A stretch of DNA of 52,728 nt from Bauldia sp. (GTDB lineage Bacteria > Pseudomonadota > Alphaproteobacteria > Rhizobiales > Kaistiaceae). Shown piece after piece: positions 22,649 through 30,751 of this stretch. Each line of letters begins with the position of its first letter. The first letter of the stretch is position 1. The position numbers and the translations under genes were made by a program. Where the stretch lies: assembly GCF_020442045.1 (NCBI RefSeq), contig NZ_JAGRLA010000008.1:1-52728 (forward strand). Direction: 5' to 3'. The notes under the pieces were generated by a model. It had not been told where the DNA came from. It searched no databases and worked only from the letters and a program-made list of their open reading frames with translations.

Positions 22649-24172
22649 GTGACGGCACCGATGCTTGACTCGCATGTCGCACTTGGCCGCTCCGGAACCC
22701 TGTGGGCCCCGCGGGCAAGCCGCATCGTCAACAGTTCGCTGGCGAAGTTCATTGCCTCGGTGGGTGGGGCGGTGAATGACTACGCGACTTTCCATGCGTG
22801 GTCGGCGAATGATCCGGGCGGGTTCTGGGGAGCGCTCTGGCACTACGCGCGGATCATCGGCAGCCCCGGCAAGGTAGCCCTCTACCGCCCGACGACCTCG
22901 GCGATGGATGGCGCGGTGTTCTTTCCCGAGGCGCGGCTCAATCTCGCGGAGAACCTGCTTCGGGGCCGGGCGAGCCGCATCGCGGCCTATGAGATCCGTT
23001 CGGGCGGGAAGACCGCCGAAATGACGATGGAGACCCTGCGCGGCGAGGTCGGGCGGATCGCGTCCGGGATGAAGCAGGCGGGGATAAGGCCGGGGATGAC
23101 CGTTGCTGCGTGGATGCCGCCTGGCCTTGAGCGGTTGGCCACCCTGATCGCAACATTTGCGATCGGCGCCACATGGCTCGACCTGGACCAGAATGTGCCA
23201 CCCGAGACGCTCGCCGAGCGTCTCGGAGAGATGCGGCCGACATTGCTTTTCATTGACGAGCGCGGCGTTGGCGACGCCCGCCGTTCGCGATTGCTCGAGG
23301 CGCTGCCGGGGATTGCGACCGTCGTGAGCCTGGGTCGATCCGGCGATGCCACGTGGGAGGATTTCGGTCGAGGCTGCGCCCGGCCGCGCTACAGGCGTTT
23401 CCCCTTCAACCATCCTGCGGCGATCCTCTTCGTCGGGACGACGAATGCCCAGCCGGTGGTTCATTCGGCGGGCGGCATGCTGCTGACGCACCTCAAGGAG
23501 CACCTGCTTCATTGCGACCTCAAGGCCGAGAGCCTGCTTTGCGTCATGGGCGAGTGGTCGCCGATGATGCGGCTCTGGCACAGCTCGGCGCTGGCGACCG
23601 GCGCGTCGATCGCCTTCGACGGCCGCAGGCGCGGGGCGAAGAATCCGAAAGCGGCCTGGCGGGTTATCGACACGATGCCGATAACCCATCTTGGCATGGA
23701 ACCCGGATTCCTGGGGCGCTCCGAAGCGTTCGGTTGTGATCCGAAATCGGAGTGCGGCCTGAGGGCGCTCCGCGTGATGCTGGTCAGCGCCAGGGGCTTT
23801 CGGCCGGAGCAATTCCAATGGGTCTACGAACACGTGAAGTCCGACCTGATGCTTGCCCCGCTGCTCGGCAGTCCCGCGGTCTGCGGCCACTATTTCCTCG
23901 GATCGCCCTTGCATCCGGTTCGTCGCGGAGAACTAACGGCACGCACGCTCGGCATGGCGTTGCACGTCGTCGACCAGAGGCGCGCCCCGGTGATCGGCAG
24001 GCGCGGATCCCTGGTCTGCAGCGAACCATTCCCGACGCTCCCGAAAGCGCCGCCCGGTGGCGAGTCGGTATGGCGGAATGGGTCCGAAGACCTGCCCGGT
24101 CTTTGGGCGGAAGGGATCGAGATCGAACTTACCCCCTATGGCGCTGCAATTCAGGAACCACCCGCAACCTAG
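22649..24172 (+). CDS. Catalytically degenerate acetoacetyl-CoA synthetase-like protein
   Basis: From a GTG at 22649 (GGGAGG 8 bases before) this 507-residue protein aligns along its length with acetoacetyl-CoA synthetases, including its intact paralogue at 26021: SLAKFIASVGG, YATFHAWSANDPGGFWGALW, FFPEARLNLAENLLRG, HSAGGMLLTHLKEHLLHCD, FLGSPLHPVRRGEL, APVIGRRGSLVCSEPFP. The catalytic elements are gone. The ATP loop SGTTGAPKAIVH of the paralogue reads VGTTNAQPVVH, the GGTEI motif reads LGSPAV, and the C-terminal domain with the adenylation lysine is absent. The frame is otherwise open for 1.5 kb without stops, so it is probably a retained pseudoenzyme (CoA-ester or acid sensor, scaffold) or a young pseudogene. 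It is divergent from tetR and upstream of the MaoC gene. Confidence 0.82.
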   Translation: MTAPMLDSHVALGRSGTLWAPRASRIVNSSLAKFIASVGGAVNDYATFHAWSANDPGGFWGALWHYARIIGSPGKVALYRPTTSAMDGAVFFPEARLNLAENLLRGRASRIAAYEIRSGGKTAEMTMETLRGEVGRIASGMKQAGIRPGMTVAAWMPPGLERLATLIATFAIGATWLDLDQNVPPETLAERLGEMRPTLLFIDERGVGDARRSRLLEALPGIATVVSLGRSGDATWEDFGRGCARPRYRRFPFNHPAAILFVGTTNAQPVVHSAGGMLLTHLKEHLLHCDLKAESLLCVMGEWSPMMRLWHSSALATGASIAFDGRRRGAKNPKAAWRVIDTMPITHLGMEPGFLGRSEAFGCDPKSECGLRALRVMLVSARGFRPEQFQWVYEHVKSDLMLAPLLGSPAVCGHYFLGSPLHPVRRGELTARTLGMALHVVDQRRAPVIGRRGSLVCSEPFPTLPKAPPGGESVWRNGSEDLPGLWAEGIEIELTPYGAAIQEPPAT

Positions 24173-24232
24173 CATCTCGCGAGACGACGAGTTTGGCCGC
24201 GGCGGCAAAAACACTGGAGAAGGAGTATCAAT

Positions 24233-24682
24233 ATGAACCAAGCGAACGACGGTTGGGCCGGGACCGTGAAGGGGCGTCCCGAGGTCGGGCAGTCAGCCGA
24301 ACGCAGCCGGACGACCGGCATGCAGGACATCATCGCTTTCACCGAGATGACGGGCGACCGGAACCCGGTCCATTACGACAAGGAACTGGCCGAGAAGACG
24401 CCCTTCGGAAAGCTTATCGTGCAAGGCGGCGTGACGACCGGAATACTCAACGCATGCGTCGCCGAGGACCTGCCCGGCCCTGGCACGGTCTTCCTCGGCG
24501 TCGAGTGGAAGTTCCTCAAGGCGGTGGGCATCGACGAGCAGATCACCGGCCGCGTCGAGGTGGCGGAGGTCCGTGCCGACAAACCGATCTGCAAGCTGAT
24601 CACGACCGTCACCAACGGCGTGGGGCAGGTCTGTGTTTCGGGAACGGCTACGACCTACACCATGCCATTGCTCGCCCTCTGA
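24233..24682 (+). CDS. MaoC-like (R)-specific enoyl-CoA hydratase
   Basis: A 149-residue single hot-dog domain with the MaoC hydratase motif FTEMTGDRNPVHYDKELA, in which D42 and H47 are the expected catalytic pair, followed by TPFGKLIVQGGVTTGIL. It would hydrate trans-2-enoyl-CoA to (R)-3-hydroxyacyl-CoA or act in reverse. The ATG follows AGAAGGAG. It is 60 bases after the degenerate synthetase gene and convergent with the thiolase gene, and fits a beta-oxidation-like step in the island. Confidence 0.9.
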   Translation: MNQANDGWAGTVKGRPEVGQSAERSRTTGMQDIIAFTEMTGDRNPVHYDKELAEKTPFGKLIVQGGVTTGILNACVAEDLPGPGTVFLGVEWKFLKAVGIDEQITGRVEVAEVRADKPICKLITTVTNGVGQVCVSGTATTYTMPLLAL

Positions 24683-24745
24683 GAGGCGGTCGGCGGGACA
24701 GGCCTGACGATGACCGGTCCGGAAAGACGAGTGTCTGAAATGGTC

Positions 24746-25918
24746 CTAGCGCTCCAGGCAGATCGCGACGCCCTGGCCGCCGCCTATGCACAGGGAAGCG
24801 AGTCCGCGCCTCGCATTCGTCCTCGACATTTCGTGGACGAGCGCAACCACGATCCGCGCTCCGGAGCCGGCAAGCGGGTGCCCGAGTGCTATCGCGCCGC
24901 CGGAGAGGTTGATGCGATCGGGGTCCCAGCCCATCTCGGTATTCACCGCTATGGCCTGGGCCGCAAACGCCTCGTTGATCTCCATGACGTCGAGGTCGTC
25001 GACCGTCCATCCGGCCTTGGCGAGCGCCTTGCGGGAGGCGTCGACGGGACCGAGACCCATGTCCATGGGCTCAACCGCCGCCGATGCGTAGGAGGCGATG
25101 CGAACGAGGGGGGACAATCCATGACGATCAAGGGCCTCGCCGCTGCCGATGATAACCGCCGCCGCCCCGTCGTTGATGCTCGACGCGTTGCCCGCGGTGA
25201 TGGTTCCCTCGGGGTCGAATACCGGCCTCAGCCGGGCGAGCGTCTCCATGCTTGTCGCGGCGTTGGGCTGTTCATCCGCGGTCGTGTCGGCCGACTTTCC
25301 GTCCGTGGACGAGACGGTGCGGATTTGCTCGCGGAACCTGTCCGCGGCGAGCGCCTCCGCCGCTTTGCGCTGCGAGGCGAGCGCGAAAGCGTCCTGCGCC
25401 TCGCGGGTAATCTGGTAGCGTCGGGCGAGCCCCTCCACGGTGACTCCCATGTGAACATCGTGAAACGCATCCCAGAGGCCGTCGCTGACCATCGTATCCG
25501 TCGTCTTCACGGAGCCCATCCGGTGTCCCTCGCGCATTCCGTGGATCGCAAACGGCGCCTGGGTCATCGAGTCCTGGCCGCCCGCCAGAACCAGGTCGGC
25601 GTCGCCGCATTTGATCGCCTGGGCGGCGAGATGCATGGACTTCATTCCGGCGCCGCAGACCTTGTTGAGTCCCATGGCGGGGACCGTGACCGGCAGACCG
25701 GCCTTGACCGCTGCCTGTCGGGCCGGGTTCTGACCTGCGCCACCGGTGAGGACCTGGCCCATGATCACCTCGTCGACTGCGTCGGGAGCGAGGCCGGCCT
25801 CCTCGACCAGGCATTTCAGGACGGTCGCGCCAAGTTCGCTGGCGGCGTGCTTCCTCAGCCTGCCGTTCAGGCGGCCCACCGGCGTGCGAAGTGCAGCGGC
25901 GATATATACGTCCTTCAT
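24746..25918 (-). CDS. Acetyl-CoA acetyltransferase (thiolase)
   Basis: A 390-residue thiolase with all catalytic residues: nucleophile C88 in NKVCGAGMKSM, NEAFAAQA with the expected Asn/Glu, GGAIALGHPLAGSGAR with the catalytic His and the second Cys in LCIGGGQGVA. It joins two acetyl-CoA or splits acetoacetyl-CoA. The start ATG at 25918 gives the standard N-terminus (MKDVYIAAALRTPVGRLNG). It is divergent from the acetoacetyl-CoA synthetase gene across a 102-base AT-rich region. Together they convert acetoacetate to two acetyl-CoA, the likely end of the pathway. Confidence 0.94.
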   Translation of the reverse strand: MKDVYIAAALRTPVGRLNGRLRKHAASELGATVLKCLVEEAGLAPDAVDEVIMGQVLTGGAGQNPARQAAVKAGLPVTVPAMGLNKVCGAGMKSMHLAAQAIKCGDADLVLAGGQDSMTQAPFAIHGMREGHRMGSVKTTDTMVSDGLWDAFHDVHMGVTVEGLARRYQITREAQDAFALASQRKAAEALAADRFREQIRTVSSTDGKSADTTADEQPNAATSMETLARLRPVFDPEGTITAGNASSINDGAAAVIIGSGEALDRHGLSPLVRIASYASAAVEPMDMGLGPVDASRKALAKAGWTVDDLDVMEINEAFAAQAIAVNTEMGWDPDRINLSGGAIALGHPLAGSGARIVVALVHEMSRTNARRGLASLCIGGGQGVAICLER

Positions 25919-26020
25919 TGCAGCAATCAGGCTCCGCTTCTCGAATATAGATTGATGATCTTTAGACAATAAGCACCAGAGATTCAAGTCATTCGGTAAT
26001 AATTTGGAATAAAACAAAAT
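25919..26020. promoter_or_regulatory. AT-rich divergent promoter region thiolase/synthetase
   Basis: This 102-base region is much richer in A and T than its surroundings and separates the divergent thiolase and acetoacetyl-CoA synthetase starts, so both promoters must be here. I see no copy of the GTACCGAYCGGTCGGTAC-type operator in it, so control may differ from the rest of the island. Confidence 0.5.
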
Positions 26021-27973
26021 ATGAATCCGGATATACTTTGGAAGCCGAAGGTCGAAAGCGCCATGGAGACAGCCATGGGGCGCTTCCTGGCGGCCAACGG
26101 CTTTGGTCCGCAGGACTATCGGAGCGCTCATGCGTGGTCGGTCTCGGATCTCGGCGGCTTCTGGTCCGCGCTCTGGGACTTTTGTGACTTGCCGGCGGAG
26201 AAGGGCGCGGTGGCTTTCGTCCCGGACGAGGCGGCGTGGATGACCGGTGCGCGGTTCTTTCCCGACGCCTCGCTCAATTTCGCCGAGGTGATGCTGCGCG
26301 GCGATGCCGATGCGATCGCGATCCATGCGGTCGACGAGACGGGTAGCCGGGACGGCATGACCCGCGGCGCCCTCCGCGCCGAGGTGGCGCGGGTGGCCGC
26401 GGGCCTCCGCGACGCGGGTGTCGAGCCGGGTGATCGTGTCGGCGGCATCCTGCCGAATACGGCGGATGCCCTCGTCGCGCTTCTCGCGACCGCGAGCATC
26501 GGCTGTGTGTGGACCTCATGTTCCCCCGATTTCGGAACGGCGGCCATCGTCGACCGGCTCGGCCAGGTCTCGCCGAAGGTCCTGTTCGCCGCGGGGCGCT
26601 ACCGGTATGCCGGCAAGTCCCATGACGTCTCGGACCGACTTGCCGAAGTGCTCGTTCGAATGCCTTCCGTCAGGACGGTCGTGCTCAGCGGGCCCGAGGT
26701 GGACTTCCGCTCGCCGGCGTCGGTACGGATCGAGAGGCAGCCGGATTTTGGAAGACCCTCGGCGGAAGCCTATCTGAGACTTCCCTTCGATCATCCTCTC
26801 TACATACTCTATACCTCCGGGACGACGGGGGCGCCAAAGGCGATCGTGCATCGCGCCGGAGGCGTCGTGATGCAGCACATGAAGGAGCACATCCTCCATG
26901 GCGACGTGCGCGCCGGCGATCGGCTGCTGTGGTACACCAATACCGCCTGGATGATGTACCACTGGATGGTGTCGGTGCTGGGCTGCGGCGCGGCGCCGGT
27001 GCTCTACGACGGCGCGCCAATCCTCAAGACCGACGGCGGGCTCGACTGTTCCTGCCTATGGGCCGCCACCGAGCGCCTGGGCGTCACGCATCTCGGGATA
27101 AGCCCGAAGTATCTCGCGACGCTGGAAGCACAGGGCTACCACCCGACCGAGCACCACGACCTTTCGGCGCTTCGCGCCCTGATGTCGGCGGGTGCGCCGG
27201 TCATGCCGGCCCAGTTTGACTGGGTCTACGAGCACATCAAGCGCGACATGATGTTCGCATCCATCTCCGGCGGGACGGAAATCCTCGGCTGCTTCCTGCT
27301 CGGCTCGCCGATTCATCCGATCCGCCGCGGGCAACTTGCGGTTCCGGCGCTCGGCCACGCGATGGCGGTTCTCGACGACCGCGGCGCGCCGGTGATCGGG
27401 CGTCGGGGCGAGCTCGTCTGTACCGAGCCGTTTCCCTCGATGCCGCTGACCTTCTGGGGAGAAGGGGGGGACCAGCGGTATCGCGACACCTATTTCTCCG
27501 ATCGAACGGAGGTGTGGACCCATGGCGACATTGCCGAGTTCCTAGCCACCGGGGGCGGTTATGTCCATGGCCGGTCCGACAGCACGCTGAAACCCGGCGG
27601 TGTGCGGATCGGAACATCCGAGATCTATGCCGTCTGCGGCACCTTCCCCGAGATCGAGGACTGCGTCGTCTTCGGCGCGATGCATCAGGCCGACGAGGAA
27701 GTCGTCCTCTGCATCAAGCCGGCGGGCGGCATCGCCGTCGGCGACGATCTGGTGAAGGCCATTCGTGCCCGGATACGATCCGAGATATCGCCACGGCACG
27801 TGCCGGCGCGCGTGCATCTCGTCGCCGGGATCCCGACGACGATCAATGGCAAGAGGGTCGAGAGCGCCGCGCGTACGGCGTGTGCCGGCGGGCAGGTGAA
27901 GAATCTCGGGTCGCTGCAGAACCCGGATTGCCTGGAGGAGTATCGCGGTCTCAGACGGGAGCAGGCCCTGTGA
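26021..27973 (+). CDS. aacS: Acetoacetyl-CoA synthetase
   Basis: A full-length 650-residue acetoacetate-CoA ligase of the ANL superfamily, activating acetoacetate (or a related beta-keto or branched acid) with ATP and CoA. The ATP loop is YTSGTTGAPKAIVHRAGG near residue 265, followed by NTAWMMYHW, the SGGTEI motif, YVHGRSDSTLKPGGVRIG hinge region and the C-terminal lysine segment TINGKRVESA. ATG at 26021 gives the usual MxxxxLWxP-type start. Its stop overlaps the start of the thiolase-like gene. It is the intact paralogue of the degenerate protein at 22649. Confidence 0.93.
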   Translation: MNPDILWKPKVESAMETAMGRFLAANGFGPQDYRSAHAWSVSDLGGFWSALWDFCDLPAEKGAVAFVPDEAAWMTGARFFPDASLNFAEVMLRGDADAIAIHAVDETGSRDGMTRGALRAEVARVAAGLRDAGVEPGDRVGGILPNTADALVALLATASIGCVWTSCSPDFGTAAIVDRLGQVSPKVLFAAGRYRYAGKSHDVSDRLAEVLVRMPSVRTVVLSGPEVDFRSPASVRIERQPDFGRPSAEAYLRLPFDHPLYILYTSGTTGAPKAIVHRAGGVVMQHMKEHILHGDVRAGDRLLWYTNTAWMMYHWMVSVLGCGAAPVLYDGAPILKTDGGLDCSCLWAATERLGVTHLGISPKYLATLEAQGYHPTEHHDLSALRALMSAGAPVMPAQFDWVYEHIKRDMMFASISGGTEILGCFLLGSPIHPIRRGQLAVPALGHAMAVLDDRGAPVIGRRGELVCTEPFPSMPLTFWGEGGDQRYRDTYFSDRTEVWTHGDIAEFLATGGGYVHGRSDSTLKPGGVRIGTSEIYAVCGTFPEIEDCVVFGAMHQADEEVVLCIKPAGGIAVGDDLVKAIRARIRSEISPRHVPARVHLVAGIPTTINGKRVESAARTACAGGQVKNLGSLQNPDCLEEYRGLRREQAL

Positions 27974-29130
27974 TGGACGCATGGGCCGGCGCCTCCATCG
28001 TCGGTATTGGGGAACTGAAGCCGGAGCGGCGGACGGAAGGCGTGACGACGCTCGAGATCCTCGCGCGGGTTTCACGTCTGGCGGCGCTCGATGCCGGCGT
28101 GGAGCCGGGTGAGATCGACGGGCTTCTCGTCGGGCCGCAGGTTGGTGAAACGCCACAGCACGTGCCGGCGACCGTTGCCGAATATCTCGGCCTGAAGCCG
28201 ACGATGGCCAATGTCGTGGACCTCGGCGGGGCGTCGGGACCCGGCATGATCTGGCGCGCGGCGGCGGCGATCGCGTCGGGCATGTGCGAGACCGTGCTCT
28301 GCGTGCTCGGCAACCACCGCAATCCGGAAGCCCCGCGCAGCCCGAACCGTAATCCGATCCGCGAGTTCGACGTGCCCTTCGGCGCTTCGGGGGCGAACAT
28401 CTCCTACGCGCTGCTGATGCAGGCGCATATGGCGTCCTACGGCAGCACAGCCGAGGACTTCGCGCTGATCGCGGCCGCCGAGCGGGCCAACGCCCAGCGC
28501 AATCCGAACGCCATCTTCTACGGCAAGCCTGCGAGCGTTGCCGATATCCTTGCTTCGCCGATGGTTGCTTCGCCCCTGCATCTCCTGGAGATCGTCATGC
28601 CGGTTGCGGGTGGAGAAGCGGTGATCGTGCGTTCTGCGAAAGGTGCGGGGAAAGGCAGGAACAAGCCGGTGAGGTTGCTCGGAGCCGGGGAGAAGGTGAC
28701 GCACCGGGCCGTCAGTCAGGCGCCGTCGCTGACCTCGGGGCCGCTGAAGCCGTCGATGGAGCGCGCCTTCGCCCAGGCCGGGCTTGCTGCCCGGGACATG
28801 AGCCTGCTGTCACTCTATGACTGCTATACGATCATGGTGGCGACGACGATCGAGGATGCCGGGCTCGCGCCGCCCGGCGAATTCGGCGCCTTCCTCCGCG
28901 ACGCCGGTCTCGGACCCGACGGGCAGTATCCTCTCAACACCCATGGCGGGCAGCTCGGTTTCGGCCAACCCGACCTTGCCGGCGGCATGACCCACGTGGT
29001 GGAGGCGGTTCGCCAGCTCCGGGCCGACGCGGCCGGCCGTCAGATCAGGAACGCCACGACCGCGCTGGTCACCGGCAACGGGGCGACGATGAGCGAGGCG
29101 GTGGCCCTTGTCCTGGGAGCAGAGGCATGA
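27973..29130 (+). CDS. Thiolase-like protein (SCP2/Ltp2 type) lacking the nucleophilic Cys
   Basis: A 385-residue thiolase-superfamily protein of the lipid-transfer/SCP2 type, starting at ATG 27973 (one-base overlap with the synthetase stop). The region that would hold the thiolase nucleophile reads VVDLGGASGPGM, without Cys. The C-terminal part keeps LYDCYTIMVATTIEDAGL, NTHGGQLGFGQPDLAGG and TGNGATMSEA. It is coupled to a DUF35 zinc-ribbon gene. In steroid degradation the cysteine-less Ltp2 with a DUF35 partner is a retro-aldolase acting on 3-hydroxyacyl-CoA. By analogy this may cleave a branched hydroxyacyl-CoA made by the MaoC hydratase; that is inference. Confidence 0.85.
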   Translation: MDAWAGASIVGIGELKPERRTEGVTTLEILARVSRLAALDAGVEPGEIDGLLVGPQVGETPQHVPATVAEYLGLKPTMANVVDLGGASGPGMIWRAAAAIASGMCETVLCVLGNHRNPEAPRSPNRNPIREFDVPFGASGANISYALLMQAHMASYGSTAEDFALIAAAERANAQRNPNAIFYGKPASVADILASPMVASPLHLLEIVMPVAGGEAVIVRSAKGAGKGRNKPVRLLGAGEKVTHRAVSQAPSLTSGPLKPSMERAFAQAGLAARDMSLLSLYDCYTIMVATTIEDAGLAPPGEFGAFLRDAGLGPDGQYPLNTHGGQLGFGQPDLAGGMTHVVEAVRQLRADAAGRQIRNATTALVTGNGATMSEAVALVLGAEA

Positions 29131-29537
29131 CCGACCTGAGCGGGCTGAGGACGCCGGGACCGACGATCATCGCGCTGACCGAGCCTTTTTGGAAGGGCGG
29201 CGAGGAGGGGCATCTGATGATCCAGCGCTGCCGGAGCTGCGGTCGGGTGGTTTTTTATCCGCGCGCGATCTGCCCGCATTGCTGGTCCGAGGATCTCGCC
29301 TGGGAGCAGGCGAGCGGCAGGGGACGATTGAAGAGCTTCTCGGAGGTCCACAAGCCGGGGCATCCGGGCTGGCTGCCCGTCACTCCCTATGTCGTGGGGC
29401 TGGTCGAGCTCGAGGAAGGGCCGACCATGCTGAGTCATGTCCTCGCGGCGGGTCGCCCTCCGAAGGTTGGCGACACCCTTGTCATGGAGCCGACCGACAT
29501 CGGCGGCCGGATTCTCCCGGCCTTCCGTCTCGAATGA
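29127..29537 (+). CDS. DUF35 zinc-ribbon/OB-fold partner protein
   Basis: A 136-residue protein with an N-terminal helix (ALTEPFWKGGEEGHLMIQRC), a four-cysteine zinc ribbon (CRSCGRVVFYPRAICPHC) and a C-terminal OB fold (GRGRLKSFSEVHKPGHPGWLP... VVGLVELEEGP). DUF35 proteins bind acyl-CoA and form complexes with thiolase-like or MaoC-like enzymes. The ATG overlaps the thiolase-like stop (ATGA), so both chains are made together, which supports a complex. It is the expected partner for the 27973 protein. Confidence 0.92.
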   Translation: MTDLSGLRTPGPTIIALTEPFWKGGEEGHLMIQRCRSCGRVVFYPRAICPHCWSEDLAWEQASGRGRLKSFSEVHKPGHPGWLPVTPYVVGLVELEEGPTMLSHVLAAGRPPKVGDTLVMEPTDIGGRILPAFRLE

Positions 29538-30748
29538 GCGCGATGACCGTCACCAGCCGGTGGGTCTTCCTGGCGCTCTCCAGCCTTGCGGTCGTGCTCT
29601 CCCTGACGGCCTGGTTTTCCGCGACGGCGGTCATGCCGGACCTCGTCGCCCGCTGGAACCTGGGGGCCGGCGAGGGCGCCTGGCTGACGAATGCGGTCCA
29701 GATCGGATTCGTTGTCGGGGCGCTGGGGGCGAGCTTCTTCGGACTGCCCGACAGGGTCGCGCCGCAGCGCCTGATGGCGATGTCGGCGACGGTCGCGGGC
29801 GTTGCCACCTGGGGCATGCTCGTCGCGCCCGGGCTGGCGGCGGCCGTCGCGCTGCGCCTTGTCACCGGCATCGCGCTCGCGGGAGTCTACCCGCCGTCGA
29901 TGCAGCTCATGGCAACGTGGTTCCAGAAAGGCCGCGGCGTCGCGCTGGGCACACTGATCGGTGCGTTGACACTCGGCTCGGCGACCCCGCACCTGATCCG
30001 GGGGCTTGGCGGCGGGCTCGACTGGCGGCTGGTGCTGATCGCCGCGGGCGCCATGGGCCTGGCCTCGGCGCTGATCTCGGCATTTGCCCTGCACCAGGGG
30101 CCCCATCCCTTCATGAAGCGCGCCAAGGTGCATCTCGGCCAGGTCGGGACGATCCTGCTCAACCGTCCGGTGATGCTGGCGAATCTCGGCTATTTCGGCC
30201 ACATGTGGGAGCTCTATGCCATGTGGGCGTGGTTCCTCGCCTACGGCCGGGCGGCGGCGGGAGCGGGGCTTGATCTCGGCAATGCATCGGTCCTGACCTT
30301 CGTGATCATCGCCGCCGGCGTCCCGGGCTGCATCGTCGGCGGGCTTCTCTCCGATCGCATCGGCCGGACCTATACGACCGCCCTGATGATGTCGCTGTCG
30401 GGGCTCTCGGCGCTCGCCATCGGCTTCACCTTCGACGGGCCGGTCTGGCTGTTCGCGCTGGTCGCGATGGTATGGGGCTTCACCGTCATCGCCGACAGCG
30501 CGCAATTCTCCGCGGCGGTGACCGAGCTCTCGCCGCCCGAGATCGTCGGGTCGGCGCTCGCCTTCCAGATGGGCATCGGGTTCGCGTTGACGACAATCAC
30601 CATCTGGGCGGTCCCGCTGCTGGCAGGGATGGCCGGCTGGCAATGGGCTTTCGTTGTTCTCGCGCCGGGGCCGTTCCTCGGCGTATGGTCGATGCTGACA
30701 TTGCGGCGTCTGCCGGAGGCGGCGCGCATGGCGCAGGGAGCGCGCTGA
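29534..30748 (+). CDS. MFS transporter
   Basis: A 404-residue protein with 12 membrane helices of the major facilitator superfamily. The loop between helices 2 and 3 reads GLPDRVAPQRLMAMSA, a variant of the family motif, and GRTYTTALM follows GGLLSDRIGR between helices 8 and 9. The ATG at 29534 overlaps the DUF35 stop. It may export an intermediate, or import a related acid. The gene is directly followed, 3 bases later, by a second MFS gene of a different subfamily. Confidence 0.87.
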   Translation: MSAMTVTSRWVFLALSSLAVVLSLTAWFSATAVMPDLVARWNLGAGEGAWLTNAVQIGFVVGALGASFFGLPDRVAPQRLMAMSATVAGVATWGMLVAPGLAAAVALRLVTGIALAGVYPPSMQLMATWFQKGRGVALGTLIGALTLGSATPHLIRGLGGGLDWRLVLIAAGAMGLASALISAFALHQGPHPFMKRAKVHLGQVGTILLNRPVMLANLGYFGHMWELYAMWAWFLAYGRAAAGAGLDLGNASVLTFVIIAAGVPGCIVGGLLSDRIGRTYTTALMMSLSGLSALAIGFTFDGPVWLFALVAMVWGFTVIADSAQFSAAVTELSPPEIVGSALAFQMGIGFALTTITIWAVPLLAGMAGWQWAFVVLAPGPFLGVWSMLTLRRLPEAARMAQGAR

Positions 30749-30751
30749 CGC

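Noticed and set aside
24683..24745. Possible terminator between maoC and thiolase genes
   Set aside because: Only a five-base imperfect stem with a long loop could be formed; not convincing.
25919..26326. N-terminal extension of the thiolase frame
   Set aside because: The frame stays open upstream of 25918, but that stretch is antisense to aacS and crosses the AT-rich promoter; the thiolase family starts at MKDVYIAAALRTP.
27514..27972. N-terminal extension of the thiolase-like frame
   Set aside because: It overlaps the certain C-terminal domain of AacS; the coupled ATG at 27973 gives a standard start.
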